Positions 1 through 7,189 of a stretch of DNA of 64,000 bases are shown piece by piece (position 1 is the stretch's first letter; each line of letters starts with the position of its first letter). The position numbers were made by a program, and so were the translations under genes. Location: the NCBI RefSeq assembly GCF_009208565.1, contig NZ_WFLK01000002.1:496001-560000 (forward strand). The letters are read 5' to 3'. The notes below the pieces were generated by a model. The model ran no database searches. It worked only from the letters and a program-made list of their open reading frames with translations, and was not told the origin of the DNA. Source of the stretch: Janthinobacterium aquaticum. GTDB taxonomy: Bacteria > Pseudomonadota > Gammaproteobacteria > Burkholderiales > Burkholderiaceae_D.

Positions 1-1
1 G

Positions 2-250
2 CAGATGGACAGCATGCGCCAGGACATCCTGCCAGCTGCGCAAAGCGCGTTTGACGCTGCCGTAACCGGTTTTGAACTGGGCAGGTTCGGCTTTATCGAC
101 GTGCTCGATGCGCAGCGCACGCTGTTTCAGAGCCGCGCCCAGTACCTTGGCGCCCTGGCTGCCCGCTATCGCGCGCTGGCCGATCTGCAGCGCTACCTTG
201 CACCAGATGATACCGCCGGCAACTTGCCCACTGACAGGAATGAACAATGA
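2..250 (+). CDS. czcC: Outer-membrane efflux protein (CzcC/TolC family), C-terminal part
   Basis: Only the last 82 codons lie in the window; the gene begins to the left. The visible part has the alternating hydrophobic/Ala-rich helix typical of the second TolC-family repeat, including the stretch GRFGFIDVLDAQRTLFQSRAQ, which is characteristic of the end of OEP domains in CzcC/CusC proteins. It would form the outer-membrane channel of the tripartite heavy-metal pump with the two following genes. Its TGA overlaps the ATG of czcB (ATGA, 247-250), so translation is probably coupled. The family call is firm; the metal (Co, Zn, Cd, or Cu/Ag) cannot be read from this fragment. Confidence 0.85.
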   Translation, partial: QMDSMRQDILPAAQSAFDAAVTGFELGRFGFIDVLDAQRTLFQSRAQYLGALAARYRALADLQRYLAPDDTAGNLPTDRNEQ

Positions 251-1485
251 ATTTCAATATCGATAAAAAATCGCGCAACGCCACATGGCTGATTATTTTG
301 ATCGGCGCACTGCTGGCCGCGGTCATCGTGGTCTGGAAAAAAGACAGCGGTGCTCCCGCCAATGTGCCCTCCCCGCACGCCGAAGAAAGCGGTAAAGAAG
401 GCGGGCATGCTGAGGAGAAGGGCGCCAAGGCAGAGGACCATGTCGACCAGGACGGCGTGATCGGCCTGAGTGCGCAGCAGATGCAGAGCGCCGGCATCAG
501 CGTGGCAAAAGCCGCCCCGGCCAGCATGGGCAACGTGGTGCAACTGCCGGGCGAAGTACGCTTCAACGAAGACTTGACCGCACATATCGTGCCCCGCACG
601 CCCGGCGTGGCCGATTCGGTCTCGGCCGACCTGGGCCAGGCAGTCAGGAAAGGCCAGGTACTGGCTGTCATTTCCAGCCCGGTGCTGGCCGACCTGCGCA
701 GCGCCTCGCTCGCTGCGCAGAAGCGGCTGGCACTGGCGCAAGTGACCTTCCAGCGCGAGAAGAAATTGTGGGAAGACAAAATCTCGGCCGAGCAGGATTA
801 TCTGCAGGCGCAGATCGCCTTGCGTGAGGCCGAAATCGCCGCCCAGAGTGCGAAATCGAAATTGTCTGCGCTCGGCGCGGCCGACGTCGGCGCCGATGGT
901 GCGCTGAGCCGGTATGTCCTGCGTGCGCCGTTTAACGGCGTGATCGTGGAAAAGCATATCGCGCTGGGCGAAGCGGTCAAGGAGGATGCCAACGTCTTCC
1001 TGCTGTCGGACCTGTCGAGCGTCTGGGTCGAGATCGTGGTCACGCCCAGGGATCTGGAAAAGGTGCGGGTGGGCGAAACCGTCCGGATTACCTCGGCCGC
1101 CAACGACACCACTGCCACGGGCAAGGTCAGCTATGTGGGCAATCTGTTAGGCGAGCAGACCCGCACCGCCAAGGCGCGTGTGGCGATCGCCAACCCGAAT
1201 CTGGCATGGCGTCCGGGCCTGTTCGTCAATGCCGCTGTGCTGCGCGGCGAGCGGCAGGTGCCGGTCGCCGTGGCGGCCGACGCCGTGCAGACCATCGATG
1301 GCAAATCGGTAGTGTTTATTCAGGTGGACAAGGGCTTCAAGGCACAGCCGGTCAAGACCGGAGACAGCGACGGCAAGCTCGTTGAGATTGTCGAAGGCCT
1401 GGCGGCCGGCGCGCCATACGCTGCTGCCGGCAGCTATGTGCTCAAAGCCGAGCAGGGCAAGGGCAGCGCCAGCCATGAGCACTGA
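247..1485 (+). CDS. czcB: Heavy-metal RND efflux periplasmic adaptor (CzcB-like)
   Basis: A 412-aa membrane-fusion protein linking the inner-membrane pump CzcA to the CzcC channel. An N-terminal anchor (about residues 14-30, TWLIILIGALLAAVIVVW) is followed by a His/Glu/Lys-rich linker (about residues 40-75) that could bind metal. Then come the split lipoyl halves (around PRTPGVADSVSADLGQAVRKG), a short alpha-helical hairpin (LADLRSASLAAQKRLALAQ onward) and a beta-barrel/membrane-proximal domain. Start is the ATG overlapping the czcC stop; 14 nt separate its stop from czcA. The His-rich linker favours a divalent cation substrate, as in CzcB of Cupriavidus, but the exact metal is inference. Confidence 0.9.
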   Translation: MNFNIDKKSRNATWLIILIGALLAAVIVVWKKDSGAPANVPSPHAEESGKEGGHAEEKGAKAEDHVDQDGVIGLSAQQMQSAGISVAKAAPASMGNVVQLPGEVRFNEDLTAHIVPRTPGVADSVSADLGQAVRKGQVLAVISSPVLADLRSASLAAQKRLALAQVTFQREKKLWEDKISAEQDYLQAQIALREAEIAAQSAKSKLSALGAADVGADGALSRYVLRAPFNGVIVEKHIALGEAVKEDANVFLLSDLSSVWVEIVVTPRDLEKVRVGETVRITSAANDTTATGKVSYVGNLLGEQTRTAKARVAIANPNLAWRPGLFVNAAVLRGERQVPVAVAADAVQTIDGKSVVFIQVDKGFKAQPVKTGDSDGKLVEIVEGLAAGAPYAAAGSYVLKAEQGKGSASHEH

Positions 1486-1499
1486 CCAGGGAGCAAGAC

Positions 1500-4400
1500 A
1501 TGTTTGAACGGATTATCAAATTTTCCATCGCCCAGCGATGGCTGATCATGCTGGCCGTGATCGCGATGGCCGCCATGGGCCTTTACAGTTATCAGAAACT
1601 GCCGATCGACGCAGTGCCTGATATTACCAACGTCCAGGTCCAGATCAACACCAGTGCCAGTGCCTATTCGCCACTGGAAGTCGAGCAGCGCGTGACGTTT
1701 CCGATCGAAACGGTGATGGCGGGCCTGCCCAACCTGGAGCAGACACGCTCGCTGTCGCGCTATGGCCTGTCGCAGGTCACGGTGATTTTCAAGGACGGCA
1801 CCGATATCTATTTCGCGCGCCAACTGGTCAACCAGCGCATCGAGGAGGCCAAAGACAGTCTGCCGCAGGGCGTGGTGCCGATGATGGGGCCGATTTCGAC
1901 CGGCCTCGGTGAAATCTACCTGTGGACGGTTGAAAGCGAACCTGGGGCGAAAAAGCCCGACGGTAGCCCTTATACCCCGACCGACCTGCGCGAGATCCAG
2001 GACTGGATCATCAAGCCGCAACTGCGCCAGGTGCCCGGTGTGACCGAGATCAATTCAATCGGCGGTTATGCCAAGGAGTACCACATTACGCCAGACCCGG
2101 TGAAGCTCAGTTCCTACGGCTTGTCGCTGAAGGATGTGGTGGCGGCAATCGACCGCAACAACAATAACGTCGGCGCCGGCTATATCGAGCGCCGCGGCGA
2201 ACAGTTCCTGATCCGTGCACCGGGACAGGTCAGCACGCTGGACGATATCCGCAATACCATCCTCAACAACGTGCAGGGCGTGCCCATCCGCGTGCGCGAC
2301 GTTGCCGAGGTCGGCGTGGGCCGCGAACTGCGCACCGGCGCGGCCACGGAGAATGGCCGTGAAGTGGTGCTGGGCACGGTGTTCATGCTGATCGGTGAAA
2401 ACAGCCGTGTGGTGTCGCAGGCGGTGGCCAGGAAAATGGTGGAGGTCAACCGCACGCTGCCGGCCGGCGTGCATGCGGTGCCGGTATATGACCGCACTGT
2501 GCTGGTCGATAAAGCCATCAATACCGTCAAGAAGAACCTGCTGGAAGGAGCGGTGCTGGTGATCGTGATCCTGTTCCTGTTCCTCGGCAATATCCGTGCC
2601 GCCATGATCACCGCGATGGTGATTCCCCTGGCGATGCTGTTTACCTTTACCGGCATGGTGCAGTACAAGGTCAGCGCCAATCTGATGAGCCTTGGTGCGC
2701 TCGATTTCGGCATTATTATCGACGGTGCGGTGGTAATCGTTGAAAACTGCGTCCGGCGCCTGGCGCATGCACAGGAGCAATTGAAACGCCAGCTGACCTT
2801 GCGCGAGCGCTACGATGAAGTGTTTGCGGCGGCCAGGGAAGCGCGCCGTCCGCTGCTGTTCGGCCAGTTGATCATTATGGTGGTCTACCTGCCGATCTTT
2901 GCCTTGAGCGGCGTGGAAGGCAAGATGTTCCACCCGATGGCGTTTGCCGTGGTGGCCGCCTTGCTGGGCGCGATGATCCTGTCGATCACCTTTATTCCGG
3001 CAGCCGTCGCGCTGTTTATCGGCAAGCGCGTGGCGGAAAAAGAAAGCCGCCTGATGGTACTGGCCAGGCATGCCTATGCGCCGTTGCTGGAAAAGGTCAT
3101 GCGCAATGCCACGCCGGTGTTGACCAGCGCGGTGGTTTTGATCGTGCTGTGCGGCCTGCTCGCGACGCGCCTGGGCAGCGAATTCATTCCCAACCTGAAC
3201 GAAGGCGATGTGGCAGTGCAGGCACTGCGCATTCCAGGCACCAGCCTCACGCAATCAGTGGCAATGCAAAAGAAGCTCGAAGCGGGCCTGAAGGCCAGGT
3301 TCCGCGAGATCGATCGCGTATTTGCGCGTACCGGCACCGCTGAAATTGCTTCCGATCCGATGCCGCCCAATATCTCCGACGGCTACATCATGTTCAGGCC
3401 GGAAGCGGACTGGCCCAAACCGAAGAAAACGCGCGACCAGTTAATTGCCGACATCAAGGACGAAGCCGAAAAGCATGTGGGCAATGCCTATGAGTTCTCG
3501 CAGCCGATCCAATTGCGTTTCAATGAGCTGATCTCCGGCGTGCGCAGCGATGTTGCCGTCAAAGTCTATGGCGATGACATGGACGTGCTGGCCGACACCG
3601 GCAAGCAGATCGCGCAGGTACTGCAGCGCGTGCCGGGTGCCACTGAAGTGAAGGTCGAGCAGACCGATGGTTTGCCGATGCTGACGGTCAATATCGACCG
3701 CGAGAAAACGGCGCGCTACGGCCTCAATATCGGCGATGTCCAGGAAGCGCTGGCGATTGCCACCGGCGGGCGCGAAGCGGGCATCATGTTCGAAGGCGAC
3801 CGCCGTTTTGGTATTCTGGTGCGCATGCCCGAAAGCCTGCGCAGCGATCTCGATGCCTTGCGCCGGCTGCCGATTTCCCTGCCGGTACCGGCTGGCGCGG
3901 CAACCTCGTTCATTCCCTTGAGCGAGGTGGCAACGCTGGAGTTTGCGCCTGGCCCCAACCAGATCAGCCGCGAGAACGGCAAGCGGCGCCTCGTCGTCAG
4001 CGCCAACGTGGCCGGCCGCGATATCGGCAGCTTCGTGCCTGAGGCCGAGCAGGCGATTGCCGCGAACGTGACAATCCCGGCCGGCTACTGGACCACCTGG
4101 GGCGGCACCTTCGAGCAGTTGCAGTCGGCTACCCAACGCCTGCAGATCGTGGTGCCGCTGGCGCTGTTGCTGGTCTTTACGCTGCTGTTTGTGATGTTTC
4201 GCAACGTGAAAGACGGCCTGCTGGTGTTTACCGGCATTCCATTCGCTTTGACTGGCGGCATTATTGCGCTGTCCCTGCGCGGTATCCCCATGTCGATTTC
4301 AGCGGCGGTCGGCTTTATCGCGCTGTCCGGAGTCGCGGTGCTCAACGGCCTGGTGATGATCTCGTACATCCGCAGCCTGCGTGAGGAAGGCATGCAACTG

Positions 4401-4667
4401 GATCAGGCAGTGACGATCGGTGCACTGACCCGCCTGCGTCCGGTGCTGATGACCGCACTGGTGGCCTCGCTCGGGTTCGTGCCGATGGCGCTGGCCACCG
4501 GCACCGGCGCCGAAGTACAGCGCCCGCTGGCCACCGTGGTGATCGGCGGCATCCTCTCATCCACTGCGCTGACCTTGCTGGTGCTGCCGTTGCTGTACCG
4601 TCTGTTGCACCGCGATGACGATGTGCTGCAGCACGATCACGATGAAGGGGCTAACCCGGTTCACTGA
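1500..4667 (+). CDS. czcA: Heavy-metal efflux RND permease (CzcA family)
   Basis: A 1055-aa inner-membrane proton/metal antiporter, full length for the HME-RND family. The N-terminal helix (FSIAQRWLIMLAVIAMAAM) is followed by a large periplasmic domain, helices 2-6, a second periplasmic domain and helices 8-12. The HME signature in TM4 is present as DFGIIIDGAVVIVEN (about residues 402-416), with the two Asp and the Glu required for proton coupling. DFG-x3-DGAV separates it from AcrB-type pumps, which have VDDAI. GGGA-type start context: a GGGAGCAAG Shine-Dalgarno region precedes the ATG. It is the last gene of the czcCBA operon. Substrate probably Co/Zn/Cd; not provable here. Confidence 0.93.
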   Translation: MFERIIKFSIAQRWLIMLAVIAMAAMGLYSYQKLPIDAVPDITNVQVQINTSASAYSPLEVEQRVTFPIETVMAGLPNLEQTRSLSRYGLSQVTVIFKDGTDIYFARQLVNQRIEEAKDSLPQGVVPMMGPISTGLGEIYLWTVESEPGAKKPDGSPYTPTDLREIQDWIIKPQLRQVPGVTEINSIGGYAKEYHITPDPVKLSSYGLSLKDVVAAIDRNNNNVGAGYIERRGEQFLIRAPGQVSTLDDIRNTILNNVQGVPIRVRDVAEVGVGRELRTGAATENGREVVLGTVFMLIGENSRVVSQAVARKMVEVNRTLPAGVHAVPVYDRTVLVDKAINTVKKNLLEGAVLVIVILFLFLGNIRAAMITAMVIPLAMLFTFTGMVQYKVSANLMSLGALDFGIIIDGAVVIVENCVRRLAHAQEQLKRQLTLRERYDEVFAAAREARRPLLFGQLIIMVVYLPIFALSGVEGKMFHPMAFAVVAALLGAMILSITFIPAAVALFIGKRVAEKESRLMVLARHAYAPLLEKVMRNATPVLTSAVVLIVLCGLLATRLGSEFIPNLNEGDVAVQALRIPGTSLTQSVAMQKKLEAGLKARFREIDRVFARTGTAEIASDPMPPNISDGYIMFRPEADWPKPKKTRDQLIADIKDEAEKHVGNAYEFSQPIQLRFNELISGVRSDVAVKVYGDDMDVLADTGKQIAQVLQRVPGATEVKVEQTDGLPMLTVNIDREKTARYGLNIGDVQEALAIATGGREAGIMFEGDRRFGILVRMPESLRSDLDALRRLPISLPVPAGAATSFIPLSEVATLEFAPGPNQISRENGKRRLVVSANVAGRDIGSFVPEAEQAIAANVTIPAGYWTTWGGTFEQLQSATQRLQIVVPLALLLVFTLLFVMFRNVKDGLLVFTGIPFALTGGIIALSLRGIPMSISAAVGFIALSGVAVLNGLVMISYIRSLREEGMQLDQAVTIGALTRLRPVLMTALVASLGFVPMALATGTGAEVQRPLATVVIGGILSSTALTLLVLPLLYRLLHRDDDVLQHDHDEGANPVH

Positions 4668-4823
4668 AGTGATCTGGTCGATGGCCCGGCCCGGCCGGCG
4701 CCATCATCCATATTGAACCGAAGGATCAAGATCTCTTGCTTTAAGCGATCAAAAATCATGGCTGCTTGTGGCATGATGGCGCCGCCCGCCCATGTCACGC
4801 ATTTTCAAGGAAAGCCAGGCCCC
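4668..4823 (+). other. Intergenic region after czcA with weak hairpin
   Basis: GATGGC (4680-4685) pairs with GCCATC (4700-4705) around a CCGG-rich loop. There is no T-run, so it is at best a weak terminator for czcCBA. The rest reads as the promoter/leader of the truncated gene that follows. No clear -10/-35 was assigned. Confidence 0.3.
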
Positions 4824-5006
4824 ATGATCACAAGGCATTTGCACCGGATGCTGGCGCTGCTGCTGTGCTCCGGCGTCGCTGCCGCGCAGCAGCAGGAAGT
4901 CACACTGGGCGTATTTGCCTACCAGGGCGAGCGCGCGGCGCTGGCCGACTGGGCCGGCCTGGCCAGCTATCTGGAGCGCAGCGTGCCCGGTTACCGCTTC
5001 AAATAA
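4824..5006 (+). pseudogene. 5' remnant of a PhnD-like periplasmic-binding sensor gene
   Basis: A 60-codon frame with a good ribosome site (AAGGAAAG) and a classic signal peptide (LHRMLALLLCSGVAAAQ). It then reads EVTLGVFAYQGERAALADW and SYLERSVPGYRF, which is how the PhnD-like substrate-binding domain of many periplasmic-sensing histidine kinases begins. It stops with TAA directly after YRFK, exactly where the domain should continue for several hundred residues. The ribosome site of yddG follows 5-10 nt later. I read it as the 5' end of a deleted gene with the deletion joint near 5003. A functional 60-aa secreted peptide is possible but unlikely. Confidence 0.6.
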
Positions 5007-5017
5007 AAGAAAAGACC

Positions 5018-5923
5018 ATGAAAAACACCAGCAAGGCCACCATGATCGGCTTGACCGCCATCGTGCTGTGGAGCGCGATTGTCGGCCTGATGCGCAGCGT
5101 CAGCGAACACCTGGGCGCCACCGGCGGCGCTGCGATGATATATAGCGTGGCGTCGGTGTTCCTGCTGCTGTCGGTTGGTTTCGTCAAGCTCAGCGAGTTT
5201 CCGCGCCGTTATCTGCTGTGGGGCAGCCTGCTGTTCGTGACGTATGAACTGTGCCTGGCGCTGTCGATCGGTTACGCCAATACGGCGCAGCAGGCGATCG
5301 AGGTGAGCATGGTCAATTATCTGTGGCCGACGCTGACCATCGTCTCGGCCATCGTGTTCAACCGCCAGAAAACCAACTGGCTGATCGTGCCCGGCTTCGT
5401 GCTGTCGATTGTCGGCATCGGCTGGGTGCTGGGCGGCGCACAGGGTTTCAGCGCGGCCAGCCTGGCCCATAACGTGCTCGACAATCCGCTCTGCTATGGC
5501 CTGGCCTTTGCCGGCGCGCTGATCTGGGCCGGCTACTGTACCGTGACGGCGCGCCTGGCCAACGGCAAGAACGGCGTGACGCTGTTTTTTATCCTGGTCT
5601 CGATCAGCCTGTGGATCAAATACGCGCTGATTGGCGACGGCCCGATGCACTTCAGCCTGGAAGTCATCGTCTACCTGCTGCTGGCAGCCGGCGCCATGGG
5701 CTTTGGCTATGCGGCCTGGAATGTGGGCATTTTGCACGGCAACGTGACCGTCCTGGCCGGCGCCTCCTACTTTATTCCCGTGCTGTCGGCCGCGCTGTCG
5801 ACACTGCTGCTGCGCGCGTCGCTGTCGCTGGCCTTCTGGCAGGGCGCCGCCATGGTCTGTGGCGGCGCGATTCTGTGCTGGCTGGCCACCCGCGCCAAAA
5901 GCGCCGTTGTCGTGGTCGATTGA
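5018..5923 (+). CDS. yddG: Aromatic amino acid exporter YddG (DMT superfamily)
   Basis: A 301-aa inner-membrane protein with ten hydrophobic segments in two EamA-like halves, the normal size for the 10-TM drug/metabolite transporters. The N-terminus (KATMIGLTAIVLWSAIVGLMR) and the segment SIGYANTAQQAIEVSMVNYLWP are typical of YddG, which exports aromatic amino acids and paraquat-like compounds. Start chosen at 5018 because AAGAAAAGA lies 5-11 nt upstream and the longer upstream frame has no homology sense. It sits immediately after the truncated sensor remnant, so it may be transcribed from that gene's old promoter. The substrate assignment rests on family resemblance. Confidence 0.85.
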   Translation: MKNTSKATMIGLTAIVLWSAIVGLMRSVSEHLGATGGAAMIYSVASVFLLLSVGFVKLSEFPRRYLLWGSLLFVTYELCLALSIGYANTAQQAIEVSMVNYLWPTLTIVSAIVFNRQKTNWLIVPGFVLSIVGIGWVLGGAQGFSAASLAHNVLDNPLCYGLAFAGALIWAGYCTVTARLANGKNGVTLFFILVSISLWIKYALIGDGPMHFSLEVIVYLLLAAGAMGFGYAAWNVGILHGNVTVLAGASYFIPVLSAALSTLLLRASLSLAFWQGAAMVCGGAILCWLATRAKSAVVVVD

Positions 5924-5936
5924 CGGTGCGGGCATC

Positions 5937-6050
5937 ATGAAGGATGCCGCAGCGCGTCACGATCTACTTGAAACATTGCAGGAGATCTATCATGCGACCG
6001 CCGGCACCAGTCAGGTCGGCACCATCGAGCGTAAGCTCGTAAGCTCGAAG
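5937..6050 (+). pseudogene. Short interrupted reading frame, unknown
   Basis: From ATG 5937 the frame reads MKDAAARHDLLETLQEIYH and runs into the left inverted repeat of the RAYT element at 6051; the natural end is lost. The last part is a triplicated TAAGCTCG-like tract (6029-6053). The peptide has a soluble amphipathic-helix look but no family I recognise, and no clear ribosome site. Likely the 5' end of a gene broken by the element, or spurious. Confidence 0.3.
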
Positions 6051-6084
6051 CTCGGGGTCAGTTCCGCCATTTGGACACGACCTC
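6051..6084 (+). repeat. Left terminal inverted repeat of RAYT element
   Basis: 34 bp, begins CTCGGGGTCAGTTCCGCC and ends ACACGACCTC; pairs with 7024-7057 with two mismatches. Confidence 0.85.
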
Positions 6085-6952
6085 ATCCTTTATCCACCTT
6101 GCCGCCTGCCTTTTGCCTGGCCTCAAAGCTCTGGATTGCCCGGCTTACCGTCCGACCCGATACGCCGAAGGCCGCGGCGATTTGGGATGTATTGTAGGCG
6201 GTCGACAGATAGGCGCGCGCCATCGCCTCGTCCCTGTCGGGATAGCGCAGCTGATAGTCCTCCAGCACCAGTGCCACCGCTCTGCGCTGCGCACGGGAGG
6301 CGTATTTGCAGCTGGCCGATTGCTGTGATTGCTGATGCGTTGCTACGAAGGCCTCGTCTCCCAAGAGGATCTGGTGCACTGTGTTGGTCAGCGGACTGCT
6401 CAAGCCCATCCCGGCGCCAATAAATGCGCGATAATGCTCGATGGCTGCCAGGCGATTCCGCCCGAACTGGCCCATGACCTCGTTGCACGCCAGCCAGTCC
6501 GGCGGCTTTGCATTGGCAAGCAGAAAGTGATGGCTGCCCCAGCGCCAGTCATCGGGCAGCGCTACCAGTTGGGCGCGGACGGGATTCAAGGTGATATAGC
6601 GGTGCAGTTCCAGCAGATAGCTGCCTTTTTGCACCAGAATGGCCTTGAATCGCCCTTGCAGCAGATGGCCGACAAGCTGGTGCCGCTGGTTGAAGCGTTG
6701 AGTGTAGATGCCGTTCAACTGGCGCATGCCTTGCGACAGATTGCCTTCGACTGTTTCGAGAAGTAAATGATAGTGGTTGTCCATCTGGCAAAAGCTATGG
6801 ATGACAAAGTGGTGACGTTCGCATACCATCGCCAGCACGGTCTGCCAGGCAAGCCGGTCGGTGTCGTCAAGGTAGATCGGGCAGCGCCGGTCGCCGCGAC
6901 TTGTAACGTGGTACAGCGCGCCTGGAAACTCGATTCTCAATGGTCGTGTCAT
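6083..6952 (-). CDS. rayT: REP-associated tyrosine transposase (Y1, IS200-like)
   Basis: 289 aa. The N-terminus RPLRIEFPGALYHVTSRG is the standard opening of RAYT/transposase_17 proteins. The HUH metal site is present as MDNHYHLLLET (about residues 57-67). The catalytic Tyr is probably in LNGIYTQRFNQRH (about residues 79-91), and GHLLQGRFKAILV plus YITLNPVRA complete the Y1 core. The C-terminus (about 240-280, AYNTSQIAAAFGVSGRTVSRAIQ) is a helix-turn-helix that would read DNA hairpins. The frame is intact, so the protein may be active. Family function: single-strand cleavage and joining at palindromic repeats. Confidence 0.88.
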   Translation of the reverse strand: MTRPLRIEFPGALYHVTSRGDRRCPIYLDDTDRLAWQTVLAMVCERHHFVIHSFCQMDNHYHLLLETVEGNLSQGMRQLNGIYTQRFNQRHQLVGHLLQGRFKAILVQKGSYLLELHRYITLNPVRAQLVALPDDWRWGSHHFLLANAKPPDWLACNEVMGQFGRNRLAAIEHYRAFIGAGMGLSSPLTNTVHQILLGDEAFVATHQQSQQSASCKYASRAQRRAVALVLEDYQLRYPDRDEAMARAYLSTAYNTSQIAAAFGVSGRTVSRAIQSFEARQKAGGKVDKG

Positions 6953-7023
6953 GCTGCCACAGTAGCTGAACGATTTGCCCGGGTATTGAGATTTCGCTGA
7001 GGTTGTCAGGTAAAGTTTTGGCT

Positions 7024-7057
7024 GAGGTCGTGTCGAATTGGCGGAACTGACCCCGAG
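7024..7057 (+). repeat. Right terminal inverted repeat of RAYT element
   Basis: 34 bp ending GGCGGAACTGACCCCGAG; reverse complement of the left repeat with 32/34 identity. Confidence 0.85.
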
Positions 7058-7092
7058 TTTGGGGTAAAAAATGTTGCTGTCTTGTGTTATAT

Positions 7093-7106
7093 GTCTTATA
7101 TAAGAC
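7093..7106 (+). promoter_or_regulatory. 14-bp palindrome in the acnB promoter region
   Basis: GTCTTATATAAGAC is a perfect palindrome 83 bp before the acnB start. A possible -10 (TACAAT, 7117-7122) lies just downstream, so a bound protein could control acnB. From memory, similar TCTTATATAAGA elements precede TCA-cycle genes in Betaproteobacteria; the binding protein is not identified here. Confidence 0.55.
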
Positions 7107-7189
7107 TAAGTTGAGGTACAATAACGTCCAAGATGGCTGGCCGGATGGCCGCTGGTCCCTGCAAACAACCCTGACTGAGAGTATTTTCC

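Larger units (their letters stand above)
6051..7057 (-). mobile_element. RAYT element bounded by 34-bp inverted repeats
   Basis: The segment consists of one transposase gene and two terminal repeats. The left end 6051-6084 starts CTCGGGGTCAGTTCCGCC; the right end 7024-7057 is its reverse complement with 32 of 34 positions identical. The transposase stop codon overlaps the left repeat by two bases, so the unit is very compact. No target-site duplication is visible outside the repeats, consistent with Y1 single-strand transposition. It lies between yddG and the acnB promoter, about 35 bp from the acnB palindrome. Confidence 0.8.

Noticed and set aside
2055..3254. 399-codon open frame antisense to czcA
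   Set aside because: Low-complexity His/Gln/Arg composition typical of shadow frames; czcA on the other strand is a full-length, motif-complete gene.
6029..6053. TAAGCTCG triplicate read as a small direct-repeat array or target duplication
   Set aside because: Only three imperfect 8-bp copies on one side of the RAYT element and none on the other; not a CRISPR and not a target-site duplication.
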